Origin: Owenia fusiformis
Lineage: Eukaryota; Annelida; Polychaeta; Sabellida; Oweniidae
NCBI GenBank assembly: GCA_903813345.2
Contig: CAIIXF020000003.1
Coordinates: forward strand, 11,362,931-11,422,930
Direction: 5' to 3'
DNA length: 60,000 nucleotides
The position numbers and the translations under genes were made by a program. This document shows positions 23,901 through 34,400 of the stretch, piece after piece. A model generated the notes under the pieces. The model did not search any database, was not told the DNA's origin, and saw only the letters and a list, made by a program, of their open reading frames with translations. How positions within the stretch are numbered: position 1 is the stretch's first letter; every line of letters begins with the position of its first letter.

Positions 23901-24485
23901 ACTTTTTGCACCTTTTACACCTACACCATCCATTCTTATATGCAACGAGACAATACCAACGCATGAATACTTACACGTAGCGTGTTGGTGCGTCCATCAC
24001 TAAGTCCAATTCTAATTATATTATCTGGTCCAATGTAGAAAATATCGAAAATTCAGATTTGAATTAGAACGATTGTCAGGTTACCGTCATCCGTCCGTCT
24101 GTCGGTCAATCCAAATATATAGAAGATTTAACCGAAGGATTACCGTGAACTATATTCAGATCCGTCTGTCTGTCGGTCCATCCATATAAAGAAGATTTGA
24201 ATTTAAACGATTGCCAGATAACAGTATTAAACCGAAGGATTACCCTGAAATAAATTCAGATCTATTTTCTCTACTTGTTTTCAACCCTTGCCTATCCTGT
24301 CTACTTCGTATTTTAAATGGGGTTCCTCTTTTTTATTTGAATTAATATTTCTCGTTCATTGTTTTATGGAGCTCGTTAAAACTGAAAGTAGTTGTCCAAA
24401 AACACACCTCACTCTTAACATACAACCAATAAAGAGGATATTCATCTACTATTAAGGTTATATGTCACAATCAGCTCAAGGGAGT
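20966..24485. other. 3' region of the RNF166-like gene and intergenic DNA
   Basis: Sequence after the stop is AT-rich. An AATAAA at about 21783 could end the transcript. A lone mariner-type end (ACACCCTGTATA) lies near 23311. At 24085-24265 a roughly 120-bp block is duplicated (CCGTCTGTCGGTC with AACCGAAGGATTACC). No conserved coding frame is seen. Confidence 0.5.
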
Positions 24486-25080
24486 ACGAAGCTTTAAAAG
24501 GGACATTTTTTCATTTCTATTTTTGAAAATCATAATTAACTTTTAAAAACTCACAAAATACTTATTGAAAATTTAAAAACTTTAATAAAAATAAAAATAG
24601 TTTTTTAAAATCATAATTAACTTATAAAAACTCACATAATACTTATTGAAAATTTAAAAACTTAAATAAAAATGTAAATAGTTTTTTAAAATCATAAATA
24701 ACTTTTGAAAACTCGCAAAACACTTATTTAAAATTCAAAAACTTTAATAAAAATTGAAGTAACTTTTGTAATTTGAAAATTTAATTTTTTAATTTCAAAA
24801 TATATATAAAAAAATTAAATAAATTGATTTAAAAATCAATTTAAAGATTTAAAAACACTTTTAGAAAATCCTTAAAACTTTAGACTCTATTTTAGGATTT
24901 CAAAAATCAAATATGTAAATGTAAAATGATTTATAGAAATTATAATAATTTTTTAGAAATATTTTTGCAATTTTTTTTTGCAAAACTGATTTTGGAAATT
25001 CATAAGTCAGTTCAGATTTTTAGATAAGTCTGAAATTTTTTAAAAGTCTTCTGTAAAGGAAAACTTTATGTGGCGTGTCA
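24486..25080 (+). repeat. AT-rich dispersed repeat, copy P1
   Basis: It starts near TACGAAGCTTTAAAAGGGAC and ends AAAGTCTTCTGTAAAGGA ... GTGGCGTGTCA. Between these is low-complexity DNA of AAAATCATAATTAAC, TATTGAAAATTTAAAAAC and similar words in about 120-bp tandem form. An inverted copy with both end motifs conserved is at 51664-52236. The end bearing GCGTGTCA faces a candidate first exon at 25076-25129. Confidence 0.75.
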
Positions 25081-25129
25081 CGGTTGAAATTAACGGAAGT
25101 GAAGGAAGCGGGAATTGTCAAGCAGAAAA
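25076..25129 (+). other. candidate non-coding first exon of the HECT gene
   Basis: A short, relatively GC-rich stretch follows the AT-rich repeat directly. It contains ETS-like GGAAG words (TAACGGAAGTGAAGGAAGCG) and ends GCAGAAAA|GTGAGTAT, a strong donor. The coding exon at 28462 has its ATG two bases after its acceptor (TTTTACAG|AC-ATG), so an upstream leader exon is required. This one is suitably placed. The link is inferred. Confidence 0.4.
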
Positions 25130-25459
25130 GTGAGTATATGTAGGCCTAGTTGTCTATACTAGTGGACTATCTTTTATATATTTTACCTTTGTAAGGCAAT
25201 CTGTTTGTTCAAAATAACGTAGATGTTGCACTTTACAGATAAACCATTCAAAAGCCAGACATGACGTGAACCACGTGTGCATCACCCCCCCTCAGACCGG
25301 CCTGGACAAAAATTCATTCAAAATCATGCAGTTTTTCAACAATTTAGAACTCAGTTCAAGTGATTTTTGGCCAAAGTTGATCACCCTGATTTTTTTTAAT
25401 GGGATGGTTAGCTAGAGCAGGGGTTTCACTGACTGAATACTAGACACAGGGCCAGGGCT

Positions 25460-26716
25460 CCTAGCCTGGGGTGTTCACTGTATATAAACCTTGACGGGGG
25501 GGATCCTCGGCTCATGTGGGGTCCCTTTTTTGACATTTGGTATGGCAATGGACCCAATTTTTAGGATCTGGAATGAGAATGCCCCCTAAATTATGATTTG
25601 AGGTATGGCAATGGTCAGATTTTTCCACTCCTGGTATGAGAATGGTCATGGAAAATACATTGCCTCTCACTTGTGTATGGCATTGGTCTAGTAGTTACAC
25701 ATATCCTTAATTATCCCAACGAACGAAGTTCTGTAGGGATATAGTGAAGCCCTCCGTCTGTCAGTCCGTCCGTCCGTCCGTCCGGAAGATAACTCAAATA
25801 CCAGTTGACGGATTTTCTTCATATTTGGTGGAACGATGTATATTGGTGAATAGTTTTACCCAAAAAAAAATTTTCCATGATGGCCGCCGCTTTAAAAATG
25901 ACTAGACTTTTTCGTAAAAATCATGAATTTTTCATTCGAAACCAAAGTAATAAATATTTTTGTTTGAAATTTTGGTAGTATATTCACAACATCTATTTAT
26001 TTCACATATATTCCTTGTTTTTCATGCTGACCCCCTGGGGCCGTGTATGGGGGGTCAGGAAAACAGAAATATTCGTTAATTTTGAGGTATTTCTGAAGTA
26101 TAGCTTTATTATACTCAAATGAAAGGCAATTTAGAGTTGATTGTATCTTTTTTCAGATTCAGACCTCGTGAAATTCAAAATGGCCGCCTAATGTTGGATT
26201 TCGCAATAATTTTGCGATCCCTTCAAAGTATGCCTATATTATACTCAAATTGAAGGAATTTTAGAGTAGATCACAATTATGGTATTATTTTTCAGATTTG
26301 TACCTCAGAAAATTCAAAATGGCTGCCTTTCAGGAATTCGCAATCATAAAATCTAAATTTTTCAATTCTATGACTGATTGGAATTAATTTGGTAATTGAT
26401 ATATTGTTCGTTGGGATTTGCTACTTCGCGGAGTTGCAGTTTTCTAGTTTGAGGTTGTTTTGGATCGTTTTCCTCAAAGATCTGCCTTCTTCTCGGGGCT
26501 TTAGACATTTTAAATGGCCTTAGTCTTACATCTGGACATGTGGTATGGCAATGGTCTTATATTTGGACATTTGGTGTGCTTTGGGGCATTATTTTTGTCA
26601 GTATGGGAACACATTGAAATTTAACAGATTGGTATGGGAACATATTGATCATATTTGAGGGTTCAGCCTAGGAACCCGCTGAATTTTGTATACAGTGAAC
26701 CTCCCGGGCCTAGGGC
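25460..26716. mobile_element. MITE split by a HINE-like element
   Basis: The left end CCTGGGGTGTTCACTGTATA and the complemented right end CCCGGGAGGTTCACTGTATA are inverted repeats. The interior consists of degenerate GGTATGGCAATGG units. The family A element at 25712-26448 sits between two such units, so it inserted after this MITE. Confidence 0.55.
25712..26448 (+). mobile_element. HINE/Helentron-like element, family A copy 3
   Basis: The 5' TATCCCAACGAAC and 3' GTTCGTTGGGA are exactly inverse over 11 bases. A 3' hairpin (ACTT-CGCG-GAGT, one G-T pair) and terminal TTTTCTAGT follow, with T on both flanks. Most of its core is similar to copy 1 at 5286 (for example CCGTGTATGGGGGGTCAGGA). This suggests that copies 1 and 3 share a recent source. 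Confidence 0.7.
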
Positions 26717-26906
26717 ACTCCCCCCAGTTTTCCGTGAGTTAAAATACTGAATTCTGCAAGTGAAATTAGTGAATTCTGCAAAGAAAAAAGCCAATTCTGC
26801 TGGAATTCTGCGGGGTTCCTCTGAGTTTTTTTTGTGAAAAATAAGACATGGATAATAGGCTAAGAGTTAATGACCCGCTATCAAACATGTTAGAAATGAA
26901 AGTACC

Positions 26907-26915
26907 AGATCTTCG

Positions 26916-26953
<38 letters not shown>

Positions 26954-26960
26954 TCTTCGA
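26907..26960 (+). mobile_element. poly(A)-only insertion with 10-bp target duplication
   Basis: A run of about 35 A is flanked on both sides by AGATCTTCGA (26907-26916 and 26951-26960). An A tract with a direct duplication is the signature of LINE-driven target-primed reverse transcription that copied only the tail of an RNA. Confidence 0.5.
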
Positions 26961-27499
26961 TCGTTTTCATTGCAAATTCAGTTTAAAATCAACACGTAAT
27001 CGCGTGGCGTTATATGTGGCACGATCACAGGAATTGTAAATCTTATCCAAATATGACATTGGGTCTGAAAAAAGAATGTCTGATTGAATATTTTCCAAAA
27101 TATTTTGTCTTGCGTTGCCTTTGCCTATAGACACATTTCACCATGCAGCATATCAGTGCACCAGTAGGTGTTACCCCAGGACCGGGTGAATATCATACTG
27201 GTGACCTATACACAACAAATGCGTTATTGTTGATTATTTCATGCACTGCTGTCATGTAAAAATACTCTGTTCGGATTGGCTGGAATCTGACACACTTTGC
27301 CTAGCTATGTGTGAATTGATGATTAAGTGAGTTGAATGAATTGATATAATTTACCGGTGATTAGGCAAAATTTACATTTGCCATGTAAAGTATAATTGAC
27401 TGGCTATGATGACAATGTACCATATATTTTGAAATGACCAATGACATTTATACTTTAATTTATGGTACTAATACATGCTTGGAAGGATGTACCATTCTC

Positions 27500-28424
27500 G
27501 GTAGTTTAGAAAATACATCACTAATAAAATGCATTTTGGGGTTCCTGAAGGGTAAATACAACATATACAATTTTAAATTACCAATTTTTATTCACATTTT
27601 CTAAAATACTAGTAAACATGCAGTATAAGCAGCATAGGCCTGGAAGCATGCATAAAAATAGAGTAGAATACACCATGACCATGCAGTAAAGCTTTGTTAC
27701 GTAACCAATTATCACACTCAAGTAAGATTGAGTCTGATCGACCCTTTGTTCAACTTTTGTGCATACTGTATACACATTAATTAAATTTTACACAGACCAT
27801 CATTAGCTTTAATTCACAAACAAATACCGTGAATTAATACAAACTCCCTCCATTTTGAATTCTATCTGGACCTGCAGCCATCTTGTTTTGGCAATACCAT
27901 GGATGCCAATTACGACCAATTACATTTGAATTTCGAATGATTTAGGGTTTTACTGATACCAGAAGTTAAATCAATCATTTAGATGATTGCCGGTAAAATT
28001 GTAAATGTGGCTAGAATCTAATAAAGCCGTTTATTTAATTTGGTAAATCCCAATCTGGAAGTTCAGGATTTTCCATGACACAAATAAGAAACTTTATCTC
28101 CAATGACATTTAAACTTTAAATTAGCTCGATTTGTGACAACCACATCTGCTGACATTATTTTATTTTAAGATATTAAACCGTTTGAATTAAAACGTCCAG
28201 AATAAGTGATTAAATTTGCAAAGTTTTTCACGATTTCAATCGGGGGCCCCCTCAGATTTCGAAACAGGGTTTTCTCGTCTATGGTCCTAAATAATGCAAA
28301 GAAATAGTGAGCATATTCGCATATATGTGGAAATGTGATTAGAAATAGGTAAATTGTGCATGCTGCAATTATCCTACGGGAGCCCCATCATGCATTTTAT
28401 TGGTGATGTATTTTCTAAACTACC
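27500..28424. mobile_element. MITE with about 50-bp inverted ends next to the HECT acceptor
   Basis: GGTAGTTTAGAAAATACATC ACTAATAAAATGCATTTT at the left is inverted at the right end (complement reads ...ATACATCACCAATAAAATGC). The right end stops about 35 bases before the splice acceptor of the first HECT coding exon, so it borders or supplies the branch-point region. The interior is non-coding. Confidence 0.6.
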
Positions 28425-28461
28425 ACTATTCTCAGATTAATGAAATTTTTGTTTTACAGAC

Positions 28462-31400
28462 ATGTTTTGCACTGGCTGTGGGAAACCAGCTGTGGGAAAC
28501 TTTTGCTGTCACTGTGGTGTAAAATGCCAACCAACACCAAATACCAGTCCAGGCACTAGTAGTGGTAGTGTGTCTTCAGGTATTTATTATTTATTTGGAT
28601 ATACAGGTACACTGTACACTTTTAACAGTAGCACTTTTATAATTTGTATAGAAGTATTTGTTTATAATCAATGTCAAATGAGTGTATTATTTTGCACCAT
28701 TCACCAGTTTGGAGTAATTGGGGGTTTGGGTACTTTGAACCATCTTTGCTCAAGTACTTTTTAAATGGCTGTGTACTCTGTGTAATTATTTACCATAATT
28801 AAACTAATGGAGTATTAGTTTCACATTATGCTGCACTGGAATTACCCAGATGCAAGTAGGTAGTAATAACTAGTAACCAGTTTCACCACCAGGTGGCTAA
28901 TTCGGCGTAAATAGCATGGCAGGTATAGCAGAAAGTGCCCTTAAACTTAAATATCCATCTGTTCTGGTCGAATAATTTTCATATAACCCTTATGTATCTG
29001 ATAGTTATACAAATGAAAAAAATGTCAAGTAAAGCAAAATATTATCTGTCCACTATCTGTCCACTAAATGAAAAGACATCATTCACTTTTTGTGATTTTA
29101 TAACATGGGCTCTATGGGGAATCTCCCCGACCTAGAAGTCACATTTTCAAAGAAAATTAAATTTTGAAAGTTGATTAACTGTTTTTGTTACCACATGTAG
29201 ATTTCAATATGGTATCACATCGACTGAATTTTGAATATTTAATGATGTAAATCAAGATTATTTCTACTTGCATGTAGGCTAATAGGTTACATGCTTCCGA
29301 AAGTGGACTAGTCATATTAACAAATACTGAATTACATGACTATTACATATTTTGCACCAGTATGGAGTATTTAGGATTTTGAGTATGTACTTTAAATCTG
29401 TGTGTTTGAGATGTTTAAAATATATCACATTACACCTACTGATCAACATGTAAAGTGGTGTTACATATATGTAATATTACCTGTACCATCTATGTTGTCT
29501 CCTTGTAGTAGAACTGGGACAAGGTAAATTCCTTTGTCTGTGTTTTGAATTCTTCTATCTTTGTTTGGACTTTTGTAATGCTTTTTAACTTATCCTAACT
29601 AACTTATGACCTATATTTAAATGTGCACATTGACTGAATCTATATCATATCCTTTGAAAAGAACTAAATTCTATCTGAGTTATAATTTCATAAAATACCA
29701 TAGCATCAATTCATAACTTTGATGTTCATTCTATAAAAACTTGGGCTCAACTGCCAGCTATTTGGCTTCTGTAGCATAGTTAGCCCTTTTTAAAAACGTG
29801 TATCCTTGAAATAACATAGCAATCAAGCAATTCCGCCCTTGCAATAGATTTTCTTACTTATTTATATTACATGTTAAATTCAAGAAATGTGCTCCAGCTA
29901 TCTATTTATCAACATGCTGCAACAGCTGCTCTGAAATTGGGTTACATGCTTCCAAAAGTGAACTGGTCATGTAAATTAATGTTAAATATTTGAATTATTT
30001 TGCACCAGTATGGAGTATTTAGGGTTCTGAGTATGTTTGAGATGTTTAAGAGATATAATCAGATCTAGTGTTACATATTGAAAGGGAAACTGATCATGTA
30101 AATTGATGTGAAATATTTTGCACCAGTTCGGAACTTGAGGGTTGTGAGTACTTCAATTCACCATCACTTAGATACTCTGTACATTGCCACACGCTCCAGA
30201 TATGATAGATATCTGTTACCATCATAAGACTAATGATCATTGGTAACACATTAAACTGCTCTGAAATTAGATTACATGCTTCCAAAAGTGAACTGATCAT
30301 GTAAACAAATGTTAAAATATGTGATCTATTTTGCACCAGTATGGAGTATTTAGGTTTCTGAGTGTTTACTTTAAATCATTTCATTTGAGATCTTTAAAAT
30401 ATATTACTGCTGTAATCAGGTAATAACTTGAACTGATTGTGCTATTACCAACATGTATATGTTTACAATATTACATCAATACTAGTTGATTTTCTAGCGA
30501 ATATACCAATGGCTAATCTGATACAATCCTTCAACCCTATGATTTAAAAATTGTTATGCATACCAAAGTGAACTGATCATGTATGTTTTAAATACAAGAA
30601 GTATTTTGCACCAGTTTGGAGTATTCAAGGTTGCGAGTACTTTAAATTGCTTAAGAGGTCAGGTCAATGTTTCAGTGTGCGTCAAAAAACGTAATTAATT
30701 ATGTAAGGGGGGAGGGTGTAAATCCCTGTTATGACACCACCAAAAAGTGTTGACATATTGTTATGGTCTCCGTTTTTTTGTGATGGCGGTTGGTGGTTGG
30801 AGTCTGTAACAGATTCTTACAACTTCCAATAACTTAACAAATACTGTTTAGACTGACTTAAATTGTTTTCTAAATCATATACAAGTTCTCAGAAGTTCAA
30901 ATCTGACTTTAGATTTGAGATTTGACCTTCAATAAAGTTCTTAATGTCAAAAAGGTCTTTTTTTAACTTGCTTCAAAATTTCAAAGTCATCTACAAGACC
31001 TCAGAAGCTCAAATCTGACTTAAGATTTCAGATTTGACCTTCAATGACCTTCCCAAGGTCAAAACGGTCTTTTTTCAACTTGCTTTAAATTAACCAATTT
31101 TTTAGGTGGTGACATTTTGCCATGTTAATGCCTTGTTTAATTAGGTGACAGACATTGATTTCAGAGTTTCATCTTCTGCAATGGTATGATCATTTAATAT
31201 ACAACAGATATGATAGAGAATTTGATATGTGTTTATAGCAGAAGCAGATATTGTGTGCTGGGGTTGTACTTGTACACTGCATGCAAATCAACATTTTGAT
31301 TCTTTAACACTGTACACGAAACAACATTTTGACTTTTGTGAGAAGGGGGAGGGGGGTTAAAACCTTGCTAAATCAATTACGTTTTTTGACGAACAGTGAA

Positions 31401-34400
31401 ATATTGACCTAACCCAACAACACTATTTACATGGCCAAGTGCTCCTGCTATTTACATCAATCAAATAAAGAGAATAAGTAAAACATTATGCTGCACTTGA
31501 ATTAGGTTACAAGCATCCAAAAGTGAACTGGTCATGAACATTAATGTTTTATACTTGAATTATTTTGCACCAATAAGTTTGGAGTATTTAGGGTTCTGAG
31601 GGTCAGTACTTTAAATCACCATTACTTGTGAAAGTGAACTGATCATGTAAATTAATGTTTAATTCATGGGTCATTGTCCCCTAACCGTCCCCATAGTATT
31701 CATAACTAGTAAAGAATAAATGACCTTTAATAAAGCTAAAATAAGTTATTCTTTGTGGTAAAAGTATGTATCCTACTTTCCAGATGATAGGCGACAAAAG
31801 TTGCTGAAGATGATGATGAGCAGCACACAATCCAAAACTGAAAAAATGGGAAGACCGTTGAAAAGTTCGAGAGTGGTACAGTTTGGTCTTTATGTAGCCT
31901 CCGCATCAGAAAAGTCAAAGCTTACATTAGTGAAGTCTCCATTAGGAGATAAAAACTTTATTCAGCTAACTTGTGGAACACAAGACTCTTACCATGATAT
32001 TCTTCAACAGGTGAAAGCTGCATTATTTCCCAAGGGTCTAAATATAATGATTGGAAATGTAAACTGTTATAATCTAACACTGACAGACATTACTGGGCGA
32101 AGTGTAGAGGATGCAGTGGATGGTGTTTTTTCATTACGAAAATATCTGGATGCTAAATTAATACCAGGACAGATAAGACTTTTTTGCAAGTGTATTCCAG
32201 TGAATGATGAAGAAAGTGACAGTGACAGCAATAGTGATATTGAAGTGATGAAGACTCGCTACCCATTCAGGTAATTAATATTCTATAAATAACAACATAC
32301 AAGGTGATCCAGAAGTAATGTCACTACTAGACCAATCTTCTTGAAACTTGGCACAGATGTTCCCCAAACATTATTTAGTTAATACCTCAAGATTAAAGCT
32401 TCTACTATTTGATTGGTTCTGGACTTGATAATTCAATATAATTATCTATTTATTTCATTTTACCATGGGAATCTAATGTCAGTGATTCAATGTAGGATCA
32501 TATATAATCTCAGACAATATTTAGTCAATTATTTTATTTTCTGAGAAAGCACCACAGTAGCAATTACATGACTGGGATAGATGATTCTTACAGCCTTCAC
32601 TGGGAAAATGCCCTAGGACATAAGGCCATCCTCATAACCAAAAGCTCAGTGGAATCAGTTTTCAAACTTCTGATGAAGGAAATATGTCATGGGAGCAATC
32701 CAAGAAATGAGGAATGAGGCATTTTAAACGTGGAATGCTTCACTCCATATCCTTCAGAATTTAAAGAGTACCACCTCCCTGATCAAAACTACATGGATAA
32801 AATTAATGCCAATGCAGATTCCCTCTAAAATAGTCATTTTTTCCATGGGGAATTCAGATGAGACTCTTCATTAATATTAAGTCTCAAAAGAGACATAACA
32901 GAGTGATTTGCAGGGGTGGATCTTGAATTTGACAATTTTAGTGCTAAATTAGATTTTCCCAATTTTTGAAAATTAAATTGAGGTGCAAAGAAGACACTTA
33001 GAATGGTATAAAACAAAGAATAGTACCCTAACATCAAAGAATATGAGAATTGGTATAAAAATGACACCTCTTTAAATTTTCATTTTAGCTCAGCAATGAC
33101 TGATGAAGAGGATCTCAATGGTTCGAGTGCAGACATTACGACATCGTAAGTACATACATGCACTATATGCGCATGCAGTATCAAAAGTAATAATCCATAC
33201 TTAGAACTCCATATGTCTAAATGCTCTAACTGCCTGAATACATATTTGCCTTTTTCTTTTATTGTTATACCAATTTTTCAGACATTTACAGAAAAGAATG
33301 TTTTTAGTCACCGCCAAAAAGACTTGAACACATAATATTGTGAGCAACAAGGTGGTGACATTTTGTCATGTTAATGCCTTGTTAGAACTTGATGGTGCAA
33401 TTTTGAGAGAATATTGTGAAAAGTTTCAGTTAATTTTGGTGTTTTCAGTTCAGGTGTATATTGTGTTACAGGCTGAGCCACTTTATTATTATGGGATGGA
33501 GTAAGATCAACTAGAAAAATCTGTAATCCAATGCAAATTTCCACATTTAGCCAGTCATCTTACAGTTTACAAAGCATGCCCAAAAGTAATCAGGTCTAGA
33601 ATAATAAACCCAGAACCATTGGTAAAAAGTATTAATTAATTTTAGTTTACCTGTAGATATGTTAACAAAACGTGGCAGAAAATATTTAAGCATTTGTTTG
33701 AATTTTCAGGAAAGGGGATACCATCAGAAAGACAGTTGAAGCTGCCAGTGAAATACAGTAAGTTCATTAGAAAGCATTGTTATCTAACAGAAATAGTTAG
33801 GAGCAAAGATTTGAATAAGATTTTAAAAGTAATCGGTCCATTCAATCGTACAGTATTTGATCCATCCAATTTTTGTCCATTTATCCCAGAAGCACTCATT
33901 GGCATAGATTGCACCCTCAAAACCAGGTTTGCTGCTCTCCAAATTTACCTTTGCAAAAAACCATGTCATCTTTATATGAAAACAGGGTCCAATCTTGAAT
34001 TCTGGGATTTTTCGACTTCTCCCCTGCGTGCAGAGTCTTGTTATAAATTCCAAAGACAAAGCTCTCTTTTAAGAGGCGAAGTCGAACAAATGCAAAGGGG
34101 ACTCCTCTTCCATTATCTAATGTAGAAATAGAGACAGAATGAGTATAAGGGGTCTTCTAACTCTGCCTATTTTAGACCACTCATAATAAGTACTATTTCA
34201 TATTTGTTTAATGTCTTGGTAGATAACACAAACAATTTTCTGATTAAGCGATTCTTTTATATTTTATGGCCTGGAATAGCCTCGAACCCTGGTCTGTGAT
34301 ACGAAAATCTAATAAGGGACTAGCAAACCTGGGTTTGACTGTTAACCTCCTGTTCATTGTGGTATGGATTACGAATGCAGTTTTGCACAGGTGTCAACAG

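Larger units (their letters stand above)
28580..31783 (+). repeat. HECT intron 1 with a dispersed intronic repeat
   Basis: A degenerate module recurs about eight times (near 28690, 29290, 29940, 30080, 30270, 30560, 31500 and 31625). It consists of TTACATGCTTCCAAAAGTGAACTG, then ATCATGTAAATTAATGT, then TATTTTGCACCAGTTTGGAG and TATTTAGGGTTCTGAGTA. Order within modules is kept, but spacing varies. A candidate 15-nt micro-exon (29509-29523) and nested transposons (30661-31410) interrupt the series. Confidence 0.55.

Noticed and set aside
24486-25080. AT-rich tandem words as a possible centromere or origin
   Set aside because: A second, inverted copy with the same end motifs shows that it is a dispersed repeat of about 600 bp.
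33694-34125. 143-codon open frame starting in a HECT exon
   Set aside because: It uses a frame other than the splice-supported one and runs on into intron sequence; only 33710-33757 is supported as coding.
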